Below, in pieces: positions 47,049 to 56,721 of a DNA stretch of 64,000 nucleotides. The notes beneath the pieces were generated by a model. That model saw only the letters and a program-made list of their open reading frames with translations. It had not been told where the DNA came from and made no database searches. The first letter of the stretch is position 1, and the number at the start of each line of letters is the position of its first letter. The stretch comes from Promethearchaeia archaeon (lineage in GTDB: Archaea > Asgardarchaeota > Lokiarchaeia > Sigyniarchaeales > SOKP01): assembly GCA_029856045.1 (NCBI GenBank), contig JAHQWG010000039.1:56728-120727 (forward strand). Direction: 5' to 3'. Position numbers and translations under genes: made by a program.

Positions 47049-48347
47049 AATTATAAGAAATTGTTTAATTTTATTTTTAATTTTTTGCAGTTTATTTTCC
47101 GAATCCATTAAAGTCTTCTCGTTTGTTGCAACGAATGACGAAAAATCAAACCCGTTTATAGATATTGGAGGTGTGATAATTTCTGGAATATTTTTTAGAA
47201 AGAGAAATTCAACTAAATTCGAATCCGGGTGTTTTTTTGAGTTAGTTTTTTCTTTTAAGGAAAAATCCAACCTGCGATAATGTGAGAAGCCAATTGGATG
47301 AAAGTCTAAATCTTTTATATTTCCAAGTTTGGAGTTATAAATAATATCGAAAAGATTTTCTTTGAACACATTTCGGATACCTAAATAACTTGTTGTCAAT
47401 CTGGGATTAATTTCAATGAAGTATAAGGGATTTGGATTTGAAGTATATTTAATGAAGTCAACGCCAAAATACCCTTCTACTTTGAATTTTGATAATGCTG
47501 AAACTAATTGGTTTAAATAATTCATTGGAACACTTACTATAGGTGAATATCCACCAAAATATTGGCTTGGTTCAGTTGATTTTGAAATATTTAGGATTTG
47601 GGCATTAATACAGATGGGTAAAGGTTTATAAGAATTTTCAGTTAAATTTAATTTCCTCCCAATAAAAGAAACACTAAGATCTTGTCCGGAAACATATTCT
47701 TGAATTATAAAAGGTCTCTCGATAAAACTTTCCTTATTGGAATTCATTTGTTTTATAAATTCATTTAGTTTTTCAACATTATCGATAAAAAAAATGGATT
47801 CTGCACCGACTCCATCTTCTGGTTTTAGAATAATTGGTTTTCTTAATTTTTCAAAAATGTTATTTAAAACTTTAATATTTAAACCATTGTTATTAGATGG
47901 AATTAAATATGTTTTAGGAGTGTTTAGTTTCGATGATTGAAAAAATTCATATGTTCGATATTTTGAAGAGAATTGTTGAATAAAGTCTGAACCGACACTT
48001 AAGAGATTTTTTTCATTGTCTTCGACCAACTTCGTGAGATTATATAAAATATTTTGAAATTCTGGCGCAATTATAAATACATAATCATTATTTATGAGAA
48101 TTTTTTTAAATATTTTAATAAAATCATCATTTTTTTTTACAAATGAAATAGTATTTGCCACAAGAATTCCATTTAATTTTGAGATTCGATCATCTAGAAG
48201 GGTTTCAATTTCAAAATCAATTGACTTAAAATCTTCTATACATGCTCGAAGCATAGCAAATCCTTCACAAAATAAAGAGATTGGTAAAGTTGATTTATTA
48301 AAACCACCTCCCGAGACAAACTCAAAAATAAAAATCTTGTTAGACAT
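47043..48347 (-). CDS. ATP-grasp enzyme (COG1821/MfnD-like)
   Basis: FEFVSGGG..LFCEGFAMLRA; KPIILKPEDGVGAESIF; GYFGVDFIKY..LYFIEINPRLTTSYLG. Confidence 0.8.
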   Translation of the reverse strand: MSNKIFIFEFVSGGGFNKSTLPISLFCEGFAMLRACIEDFKSIDFEIETLLDDRISKLNGILVANTISFVKKNDDFIKIFKKILINNDYVFIIAPEFQNILYNLTKLVEDNEKNLLSVGSDFIQQFSSKYRTYEFFQSSKLNTPKTYLIPSNNNGLNIKVLNNIFEKLRKPIILKPEDGVGAESIFFIDNVEKLNEFIKQMNSNKESFIERPFIIQEYVSGQDLSVSFIGRKLNLTENSYKPLPICINAQILNISKSTEPSQYFGGYSPIVSVPMNYLNQLVSALSKFKVEGYFGVDFIKYTSNPNPLYFIEINPRLTTSYLGIRNVFKENLFDIIYNSKLGNIKDLDFHPIGFSHYRRLDFSLKEKTNSKKHPDSNLVEFLFLKNIPEIITPPISINGFDFSSFVATNEKTLMDSENKLQKIKNKIKQFLIIS

Positions 48348-48454
48348 TATCTATTATTGAAAAGATCATATATTAAAATGGATAAGGATATATTTTATAA
48401 ATAATAATATAAAAAAAATTTAACAAAAAAAAATCTAACAAAAAACTAAGGATA

Positions 48455-49681
48455 TTGATTGGAATGCCTTTTTTTGAACAAGAAGAAGTGCAGAAAATTA
48501 GATTTCTGCATTTTACTATTAAAAAATTAGAAGATAAGTTTAAAAATGACGAAGTTTTTACCGTTGATGAACTAAACAATATTTTAGATTATACTATGCT
48601 ATTAAACAAGAATTATGGAAATATTAATCACTTGAGAATCTTAAATGAAATGGATATTACGAAAGAGTATATTGATCCATTGGAAAGTAAGCCAATCCAA
48701 ATAAGAGACCTATATTATGAATGTGCTCGTGTATTAGAGGTTTTAGGCCAAGGTTATGAGAGATTATCACAAAAAAGAGAAGAGGAAGATTACCCCGAAG
48801 ATGCGATAATTGCAATGTTAGAGAGTAGTAAAATTTATAAGGCATCTGCATACTTTTCAGCTGCAGCCATGCATCAAAATTACAAGGGAAAATCATTACT
48901 TCCATTAAATTTAGAGATAAAATCTGAAGAAGCACGCTTGTTTGCACAAAGTATTTCTGCTCTTAATGAAGAAATGAAGGGAAATTTAATATTTGCTTCC
49001 AAATTATATGCTGGATTAAGTGCTTTATCAAAAAGAATCTTTTATTTGAAGGAACATGATGAAATTAAGAAACATCAATTAAGAGCACAAATGCATTTTG
49101 ATATGGGAAAAGCATGTACATTAATTGTTGAAGTTGCCTTGGATTACCATATAGATGAAAATCGAGTAGATAACCTCAAACAAAAAGCATGCTTCTATTT
49201 TAATAAAGCAAAGGAGATTTGGGAAGAAATGATAAATACAATCCCAAATTTGAAAGAAGAAGAAATACATAGTATTAAAGATAATATTACTGTATCGGAT
49301 GATATTTTTAAAGAAATAAAAATCGAAGATCTCCCTTATGAGAAAATTAAAAAGATCCAAGATCCAGAACCTGTTATTATTATTCCGGAAAATCTTGCAC
49401 CTTTTGTACCTAAAGCAACTATTTATTTATCTAAAATAGTCCCCAAAGATCTAAATATTACAAGGTTCAAAAAATTTAAAAATAAGAGAATCGAGAAGAA
49501 AACATCATATTCAGAACAGGAAAAACTAGAGAGTCAAAAATTCGGAATTTCCAGAACGATATTGGAACTAAAAAAAATGAAGAAAGAAGGAGAGATTGGT
49601 TTAGAAAATTACACCGAACTATATGAAAAATATAAAAATAAACTTAATGAAATTGAAATAAAGATAAAAAATTTGAAATAA
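48455..49681 (+). CDS. All-helical protein, possible BRO1/TPR-like fold
   Basis: IYKASAYFSAAAMHQNYKG; SEEARLFAQSISALNEEMKGNLIFASKLYAGLSALSKRIFYL; HQLRAQMHFDMGKACTLIVEVALDYH; C-terminal coiled coil. Confidence 0.5.
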   Translation: MIGMPFFEQEEVQKIRFLHFTIKKLEDKFKNDEVFTVDELNNILDYTMLLNKNYGNINHLRILNEMDITKEYIDPLESKPIQIRDLYYECARVLEVLGQGYERLSQKREEEDYPEDAIIAMLESSKIYKASAYFSAAAMHQNYKGKSLLPLNLEIKSEEARLFAQSISALNEEMKGNLIFASKLYAGLSALSKRIFYLKEHDEIKKHQLRAQMHFDMGKACTLIVEVALDYHIDENRVDNLKQKACFYFNKAKEIWEEMINTIPNLKEEEIHSIKDNITVSDDIFKEIKIEDLPYEKIKKIQDPEPVIIIPENLAPFVPKATIYLSKIVPKDLNITRFKKFKNKRIEKKTSYSEQEKLESQKFGISRTILELKKMKKEGEIGLENYTELYEKYKNKLNEIEIKIKNLK

Positions 49682-49697
49682 AAAATATTAGAAAATC

Positions 49698-51308
49698 TTA
49701 TTCAATTTTACCTAATTTTTTAATGCCAAAGAATAGTAAGGGAATAGCAGCCCCACCTCCTATAAGGAATAAAGGAAATGGTAAAATGAATTTTATTAAT
49801 TCAAGAGGTGGATCTATTATTACAATTATTGCTATATAGAAAAATATAGTAACGAACATTGCAGCCATATTAATTACAACTATTAGAAGTATATTTAATT
49901 GCATATCAGCACCTTTCTCTTCGAACGCAGGATTAATACATTGTAATCCTATCGCCTGAGAAAGCGTTAACATGCAGTAAATTACAAAGAGGAAAAAGAA
50001 ATATATTGAGGTAAAGAGGTCGTATTGAAAGAAAATAGTTAAAAAGATCGTAAGTCCTAAACTAATAAAGATTACTAAAATTAGCATCATTCGCAAATAG
50101 GAATAAACAAGAGCATACACATTTCTAGGAGATCTTTTATACACCCATAATAAATCCTTGGAACCAACGAAAATATAATTACCAATCATTACGCCAAACA
50201 TCATACCTCCTATCATGATAATCATTATCATATACAAATCTATTTCACCTAAATCCATTTCGCCACCACTTATAAAAGAAAAAATCACCCCTTCTGCTGC
50301 AGCAAGTCCTACTACATAAACAAGTTTCATAATACTTTCTTTCCTTCTAAAGAATTCCTTAAATTGAGTAATAACCAATCCCTCCCATTTAGATCCTGTA
50401 ATTTTTCTTATGAAGCCATATAGTTTATTTTCTTGTTCAATAATTGCCGAAATTCTTTCTATTCCACCCTCTAAGGTAAAAAACGCATCCGCTCTTTTAA
50501 ACGATATATATAAAACTAATAATGGCACAAAAACAGCTACCAATAAACTATACCATATATCTAGAAAATAAGAACTAATTAATACTGGATCTATAATGTA
50601 TAAAATAATATTAGAGAACCATAAAGAAGGATAAAACATTAACCAATTTTTTAATTCAGGATTGTTCATAAGTTGGTTGAATAGAAACATTAATGAATAC
50701 ATGACAATCATCATAGCAATAGAAAGTACAAACATTAAAGCTTTCCCTAAATCCCTTGCCCTCTCACTTTTAGCAATTTTATGCTCGAGCCAAGCGGTAA
50801 TAATTGATCCAAGTAAAGCGGCAAAAAATACAAGCCCAATTACACTCAAATAAATTAAAATATACTGAATAATATTCAAATCAATTATTGGATTGATAAG
50901 ACCCATAAGTATTGGTGTAAAAATTAAGATAAAGGCTAAGAAAATTGGCAGTTTGCCTATGTATTCTCCTAAAAAAATATCACCTGCTGTGGCTGGAGAA
51001 GCTAATAATATCTCTTTATAACCTATCTCTGTCTTACGATAAATATTTTGTAGGGGATACGTTATGAGCATTAAAAAAAACATCATCAACAAGAATTCAA
51101 TAATTAAAGCGATGGCGGGTATAATTATTTCTGCAGGAAAGGCACCTACTATATTTGGTATAAATAGATCGAATAGGAAAGGAGCTAAAAGAAATGCCCA
51201 TATTAAAAGGAGGGAATATATTATTATAAAAAATCTTATTCGATGATTTCGCTGGCCGCTTGTCCTGCGCCTAAGTTCATTTTTCGCAATCACTTTCCAT
51301 AGAGTCAT
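49698..51308 (-). CDS. ABC-2 exporter permease
   Basis: Multi-TM; downstream of an ABC ATPase, 4-nt overlap. Confidence 0.85.
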   Translation of the reverse strand: MTLWKVIAKNELRRRTSGQRNHRIRFFIIIYSLLLIWAFLLAPFLFDLFIPNIVGAFPAEIIIPAIALIIEFLLMMFFLMLITYPLQNIYRKTEIGYKEILLASPATAGDIFLGEYIGKLPIFLAFILIFTPILMGLINPIIDLNIIQYILIYLSVIGLVFFAALLGSIITAWLEHKIAKSERARDLGKALMFVLSIAMMIVMYSLMFLFNQLMNNPELKNWLMFYPSLWFSNIILYIIDPVLISSYFLDIWYSLLVAVFVPLLVLYISFKRADAFFTLEGGIERISAIIEQENKLYGFIRKITGSKWEGLVITQFKEFFRRKESIMKLVYVVGLAAAEGVIFSFISGGEMDLGEIDLYMIMIIMIGGMMFGVMIGNYIFVGSKDLLWVYKRSPRNVYALVYSYLRMMLILVIFISLGLTIFLTIFFQYDLFTSIYFFFLFVIYCMLTLSQAIGLQCINPAFEEKGADMQLNILLIVVINMAAMFVTIFFYIAIIVIIDPPLELIKFILPFPLFLIGGGAAIPLLFFGIKKLGKIE

Positions 51309-52132
51309 TTTTTATCTTTCCTTTTCTTCTTCTTTTTTTTACTTATTTCATTATTATTGGGCGTTTCTTCCCTCCAAGCCAATAAATCTTCAATTTTAGT
51401 CGTACCCATAATTTTTAAATATGCATCTTCTAAATCCTCAGCATTTACAGAATTTATTATGTCTCTTGGTGTTCCTTCCACCTTTAGTACTCCTTTATCA
51501 ATAATTCCAATCATATCACATAAATCTTCAGCAGCATCAAGAAGATGTGTGCAAATAAAAATAGTCTTATCCGCTTTTTTTGCAAGATCGGAGATTAGAT
51601 CTTTTACCATTTTTGCTGCAACAGGGTCTAAATTTGATGTAGGCTCATCTAAAAAAATAATCTTCGGATCTTGTATCAATGCGGCACATAAACATACTTT
51701 TTGTTTCATACCTCGAGAATAACCCTCTAAAAGATCATTCTCTCTATCCTCTAAGTCAAATAACTCTAATAATTCATCAATACGTGATGATATTACTTCT
51801 TTAGGCAAGTAATATAACTCACCTATAAATTCTAAAAATTCAACCGCTGTTAATTTCTGATATAACCCAGGAGATTCTGGTAAAAAACCACAATTCATTT
51901 TAACCTCTTTACTTTGGGTAATTATGTCATAACCAGCAACTTGTGCGGTACCCGAAGTAGGAGATATAATTGAATTAAGCATTCTAACAGTTGTGGTCTT
52001 ACCAGCTCCATTAGGTCCTAAAATTCCGTAGGTTTTACCATATAATATTTTTAAATTAAGATTTTTAACAGCGATTACATTTCCAAAATCTTTAGTTAGA
52101 TTTTGAGTAATTATCGCATAATCCATAGTCAT
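51305..52132 (-). CDS. ABC exporter ATP-binding protein (start at MTMDYAII or MDYAII rather than 52240)
   Basis: GILGPNGAGKTTTVRML, YSRGMKQKV, IIFLDEPTSNLDP. Confidence 0.93.
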   Translation of the reverse strand: MTMDYAIITQNLTKDFGNVIAVKNLNLKILYGKTYGILGPNGAGKTTTVRMLNSIISPTSGTAQVAGYDIITQSKEVKMNCGFLPESPGLYQKLTAVEFLEFIGELYYLPKEVISSRIDELLELFDLEDRENDLLEGYSRGMKQKVCLCAALIQDPKIIFLDEPTSNLDPVAAKMVKDLISDLAKKADKTIFICTHLLDAAEDLCDMIGIIDKGVLKVEGTPRDIINSVNAEDLEDAYLKIMGTTKIEDLLAWREETPNNNEISKKKKKKRKDKK

Positions 52133-52226
52133 CTTTATCATATCCAAATTTTTTTTAATCGTATATTTCTTTAAATATTTTAAGTATTTATACAATTTTT
52201 TTATACATATTGATTTATTTTTATAA

Positions 52227-52637
52227 TTATTTTTTATCAAATTCGATAAGGTCTTCTAATTTATACTTTAATTGTTTTGCAATTTTTTCTATAAAATCTG
52301 GTGGCTTATCTTCTTCTTTAAATTCTTCATTTTCTATTTTCTTTATTTGTTCTACTGTTACTCCAATTAAAGTTGCTAACTGTTCTTGGGTAAGATTAAA
52401 CTCTGCTCGTCTTATTTTCATTACTGACTCATATTCAAATATATCATCAATTGATTTTCCAAAATGCTTCGCTATATCATGCGCTATTTTCAGTGATGGA
52501 TTGTAATCTCCCTTTTCTAAATATGAGATGGTTTGTCTCGAAACCCCTATGGCATCCGCTAATTCTTGTTGTGTCATAAAATTATTTGCTTCTCTTAATT
52601 CCTTTATTTTGGATACTAATTTTTTCGCTAATCTCAC
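52227..52637 (-). CDS. Double XRE-family HTH protein
   Basis: MTQQELADAIGVSRQTISYLEKGDYNPSL and LTQEQLATLIGVTVEQIKKIEN, two HTH units in one chain. Confidence 0.9.
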   Translation of the reverse strand: MRLAKKLVSKIKELREANNFMTQQELADAIGVSRQTISYLEKGDYNPSLKIAHDIAKHFGKSIDDIFEYESVMKIRRAEFNLTQEQLATLIGVTVEQIKKIENEEFKEEDKPPDFIEKIAKQLKYKLEDLIEFDKK

Positions 52638-52691
52638 AGAATCACCTTACTATAGGCAAATAATTATAAAAATTTAAAAAAAAATTAATTA

Positions 52692-53540
52692 TTAAAATTT
52701 AAATAAATCTTCGATTCTAACCTTTAACTCTTTCGCAATTTTATAGGCTAATGACAAAGATGGTGTATATTTACCTGACTCTAATTGTTCTATAGTTACT
52801 TTCTTAACACCGACTTTCTCTGCTAAATCTAACATGGATAGATTTTGATTTTCTCTCAATTCTTTAATACTATTCTTTAGTAAATCATCCTTATCTCTCA
52901 ATTTCGTTAAAACATATGATATAAAGTTATCAAACGCCAATTCTTGTGGCTTAAAGATTTTATCTTCCAGTCCAGATGGCAAGACGTTATATTTATCCAA
53001 CATTTGTTTTAACTCTTTCTCAAATGTGAAGGGATCTTTTATACCTGGTATGTATCCCTCCGGTTTTCCATAACCTTTTGCTGCTTGGGTATAAGCGCTT
53101 CCTCCAGCAGTTTCAATTTTCACCGTATAAAGACCAAAAATTCTATCGAAAAGACCATTTACAATATTAATATTTTGAATCCGAGAAAAAGGTATTGTTG
53201 CTCTGTTCTTAGTCCAAATTCCATGTTTAATCTCCAAATGAGAACTCATCATTCTATACGAGAAATTTTTGAGATAATATTGTATATATATATCATTCAC
53301 CACCAAGATAATTACACTCGGAATTATTACAATATACAGTAATAATTGGATAAAGAGAGATTGCAGAAACGCTGGATTCACATATCCAATTTCAGGATCT
53401 AATTGCACCAACGATAATATTAAAACAACTAGTAGCCATGAAAGGGCCAGAATTACAACGCAACCAAATATCGCCTTTACATCTGATTTTTTTCTTAAGG
53501 AATTATCGATTCTTTGCTCATCAGCTTCTTTTGTTTCCAT
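52692..53540 (-). CDS. Membrane-anchored bacterial-PH-like domain fused to C-terminal XRE HTH
   Basis: Two TM segments, then HLEIKHGIWTKNRATIPFSRIQNINIVNGLFDRIFGLYTVKIETAGG (YdbS/bPH2-like), C-terminal LSMLDLAEKVGVKKVTIEQLESGKYTPSLSLAYKIA. Confidence 0.85.
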   Translation of the reverse strand: METKEADEQRIDNSLRKKSDVKAIFGCVVILALSWLLVVLILSLVQLDPEIGYVNPAFLQSLFIQLLLYIVIIPSVIILVVNDIYIQYYLKNFSYRMMSSHLEIKHGIWTKNRATIPFSRIQNINIVNGLFDRIFGLYTVKIETAGGSAYTQAAKGYGKPEGYIPGIKDPFTFEKELKQMLDKYNVLPSGLEDKIFKPQELAFDNFISYVLTKLRDKDDLLKNSIKELRENQNLSMLDLAEKVGVKKVTIEQLESGKYTPSLSLAYKIAKELKVRIEDLFKF

Positions 53541-53884
53541 TTTTTATTTTTCAACTCCTTTTTATTTTTTTTTTTTTATGTAAATATTTTTGGAATGCAA
53601 ATATATTTGACATTTTCTTTACTTAACTATAATAATACTTACATATTTAAAGGTTTTGATCAAAATTTTAATTGAAGAAAAGAAAGTAAGAGAAATTTAG
53701 TTTTGATTTGGAGTTGCAACCTAATGTACAATTCTTTGAGCTTTATAAAACCATCCTGGGCTATATCTTTTGATAATTTGTCCTTTTATTGCAATATGCC
53801 ACACAATTTCTCCTTTCAATTGTTAATTCCATAAAGTTTCAGAAAAAAGTAAAATATTTATTTTAAATCATAGAAATTAATTAT

Positions 53885-54709
53885 ATGAAGTCTGATTTAC
53901 TGAAAGATAAAATTGCAATTGTAACGGGCGCTTCAGGTGGAATTGGTCGAGAAATTGTTAAATTATTGGATCAAAACGGAATTCGCTTGGTTCTTACTGA
54001 TATTAATGAGGAAAGACTTAATGAAATTGGGAAAGAACTTTCTCAGGAACCTTTAACAATTCTATGTGATATAACTAAACTTGATCAAGTAAAAAACTTA
54101 ATATCTCAAACTTTAGCAAAGTATGAAACAATAGATATTCTTGTAAATACAGTAGGGATCATAATACCTGCACTTTTTGAAGATGCTACTTATGATGACA
54201 TAGAAAAACAGATTAATGTTAATTTAGTGGGTATAATTCGCTGTATCAAAGAAGTGATTCCGGTAATGAAAAAAGCTGAAAAGGGAAATATTGTAACGAT
54301 ATCATCTCTCGCTGGTATTGCTCCCGAAACCTATAGTTCTATTTATACTGCAACAAAGTTTGCTCTTAGGGGGTTATGTTTTACTCTAAACCTTGAGCTT
54401 AAAAAATACAATATAGTGGTTTCTACTATTTTTCCAGATTCAGTTGATACTCCTATGCTTGAATTCGAAGCAAAACATGGAGGCTCTCCTCTAACTTTTC
54501 GGGCTGAGCCAATAAAACCTGAAAAGGTTGCGAAATTAGTATTAAAAGCTATCATTAAAAAAAAAGTTGAGCTGTACATTCCCAGATTTGACGCATTTCT
54601 CTCTAAATTTATTATGTGCTTTCCTAAGGTAATTCAAAAACTCTGGCCGAGATTTGAAAAGAAGGGAGAGAAGAAAAAAGAGGAATTTTTAAGAAATTTA
54701 GAAAAATAA
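53885..54709 (+). CDS. Short-chain dehydrogenase/reductase
   Basis: AIVTGASGGIGREI, NTVGI, SSLAG..YTATKFALRG. Confidence 0.92.
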   Translation: MKSDLLKDKIAIVTGASGGIGREIVKLLDQNGIRLVLTDINEERLNEIGKELSQEPLTILCDITKLDQVKNLISQTLAKYETIDILVNTVGIIIPALFEDATYDDIEKQINVNLVGIIRCIKEVIPVMKKAEKGNIVTISSLAGIAPETYSSIYTATKFALRGLCFTLNLELKKYNIVVSTIFPDSVDTPMLEFEAKHGGSPLTFRAEPIKPEKVAKLVLKAIIKKKVELYIPRFDAFLSKFIMCFPKVIQKLWPRFEKKGEKKKEEFLRNLEK

Positions 54710-54727
54710 TTCCATAAAAGTTTAAAT

Positions 54728-55480
54728 TTATGGCATTTTTTTGCTTTGATCTTTTACAGCCTGAATGGCTTTCTCAATTTCTTTTGGATCGCCAAGATAA
54801 TAATGTTTGAGAGGTTTTAAATCTTTATCTAATTCATAAATTAATGGAATACCTGTTGGAATATCCAACTTTGGGATTTCTTCATCTGAAATATTATCTA
54901 AATCCTTAACTAAACCTCGTAAGCTGTTACCATGGGCAGAGATCAAAACTTTTTTCCCTGATTTGATTGTTGGTGAAATGACATTTCGCCAGTACGGAAG
55001 AACACGTGCTATAGTATCTTTGAGACACTCGGTTAAGGGAATATCCTCCTCTTTTAGATGTTTATATTTTGGATCATGCCCAGGATAACGGGAATCTGAT
55101 TTATCCAACGCTGGAGGAGGAATATCAAAACTTCGACGCCAAATATAAACTTGTTCTTCACCCTTTTCTATGGCGGTTTCAGCTTTATCCAACCCTTGTA
55201 GACTTCCGTAATGGCGTTCATTTAGCCTCCAGGAGCGAAACACCGGAATCCACATCAAATCCATCTCTTCAAGAACGATCCATAACGTTCGAATGCCTCT
55301 TTTCAAAACTGAAGTATATGCAATATCAAAAGTATAACCTCCATTTTTTAGGAGAAGTGCTGCTTTCCTAGATTCTTCAATACCTTTTTGAGATAAATCA
55401 ACATCTGTCCAACCAGTAAATTTGGATGGAATTTTATTCCATACACTCTCACCATGTCGCAATAAAACGAGTTTAAACAT
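54728..55480 (-). CDS. gpmA: 2,3-bisphosphoglycerate-dependent phosphoglycerate mutase
   Basis: [60 protein letters not shown]. Confidence 0.93.
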   Translation of the reverse strand: MFKLVLLRHGESVWNKIPSKFTGWTDVDLSQKGIEESRKAALLLKNGGYTFDIAYTSVLKRGIRTLWIVLEEMDLMWIPVFRSWRLNERHYGSLQGLDKAETAIEKGEEQVYIWRRSFDIPPPALDKSDSRYPGHDPKYKHLKEEDIPLTECLKDTIARVLPYWRNVISPTIKSGKKVLISAHGNSLRGLVKDLDNISDEEIPKLDIPTGIPLIYELDKDLKPLKHYYLGDPKEIEKAIQAVKDQSKKMP

Positions 55481-55608
55481 AATTTGAAATTGACACCCTC
55501 GAAATTTTAATAATTTGATAGATTAATAATCTTCAATTAATGTGAAATACTTTATGATTCTTTAAAAAAATTTTTTAAAAAAATTATCCTATAATTAGTG
55601 ATTCAAAT

Positions 55609-56658
55609 ATGAATACTATAGAAAAGTTAGAAGAAATAAGGAAAAAGTTGGAATTTAGACCAAAAATTGATGAAGCAAGTTTTTCTAAGATTAAATTGAA
55701 AGATTATACAATTCCTGAGGTGGATTATGACTCAATTGATTTATCAACAGAATTTCTCGGAAAAAAACTTAAAATACCTCTTGTAATCCTCGGATGGACA
55801 GGTGGCTCTGAATATATAAAACAAATTAATGAAATTCTAGCTGAAGCAGCAGAGAGAATGGGAATTGGGTTTGGGTGTGGCTCTCAATATGCAGCAATAG
55901 AAAACCCGGGAATTCAGAGTAGTTTTACAGTAATTAAAGATTTGGCTCCAAATGTATTAAAAATCGCTAATATATCCGCTACACATCTGAAAAAAGAGAA
56001 TTTCGGTGTAGAAGAATTAAATAAATGTATTGATATGATTGATGCAGATGCAATAGCTCTGTATTTTAATACATTACAAGAGGTTCTTAAACCAGAAGGA
56101 GAAAAAAATTTTAAAGGCTTACTCGGGAAAATAAAAGAATCAATTCCGCACGTTAAAAAGCCAATTATTGTGAAAGGATATGGAGATGGAATAACCAGAA
56201 TGGATGCAATAGCTTTACATGATATTGGTATTAAATATATTGATATTAGTGGATATGCGGGACCAAATAAATATGTAATTGAAGAATATAATTTATATAA
56301 GGATTCATATGATTTTTCCAGAAATTTAGCAAAGGTTTTTGAGAAATGGGGGACTTCTACTGTTCGTTCAATCTTAAATGTTAGTGGAATATATGACAAT
56401 TCTCAGGTGAAAATTATTGCATCTGGGGGTATCAGAACAGGGATAAATATTGCAAAGTGTATCTGCTTAGGTGCAAATATAGCAGGTGTTGCATCACCAT
56501 TTTTAAAAACTGCTGAACAGGATATAGAAAATGGAAAAGGTCCCCTTATATCAATAAGATTGATTAAAACATTTTTAGAAGAATTAAAAATTGCTATGTT
56601 TGTATCTGGCTCTGAGAAAATTTCAGATCTGACCGTAGATAAAATTGAATCTTTTTAG
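55609..56658 (+). CDS. fni: Type 2 isopentenyl-diphosphate delta-isomerase
   Basis: GIGFGCGSQYAAIENPG; LYFNTLQEVLKPEGEKNFKG; IIVKGYGDGI; KIIASGGIRTGINIAKCICLGANIAGVASPFL. Confidence 0.78.
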   Translation: MNTIEKLEEIRKKLEFRPKIDEASFSKIKLKDYTIPEVDYDSIDLSTEFLGKKLKIPLVILGWTGGSEYIKQINEILAEAAERMGIGFGCGSQYAAIENPGIQSSFTVIKDLAPNVLKIANISATHLKKENFGVEELNKCIDMIDADAIALYFNTLQEVLKPEGEKNFKGLLGKIKESIPHVKKPIIVKGYGDGITRMDAIALHDIGIKYIDISGYAGPNKYVIEEYNLYKDSYDFSRNLAKVFEKWGTSTVRSILNVSGIYDNSQVKIIASGGIRTGINIAKCICLGANIAGVASPFLKTAEQDIENGKGPLISIRLIKTFLEELKIAMFVSGSEKISDLTVDKIESF

Positions 56659-56721
56659 TTAGTATCTAATTTCCAAATTTTTTATTATTATACTATTTTT
56701 TGGGAAAAAAGAAAAAACCCG

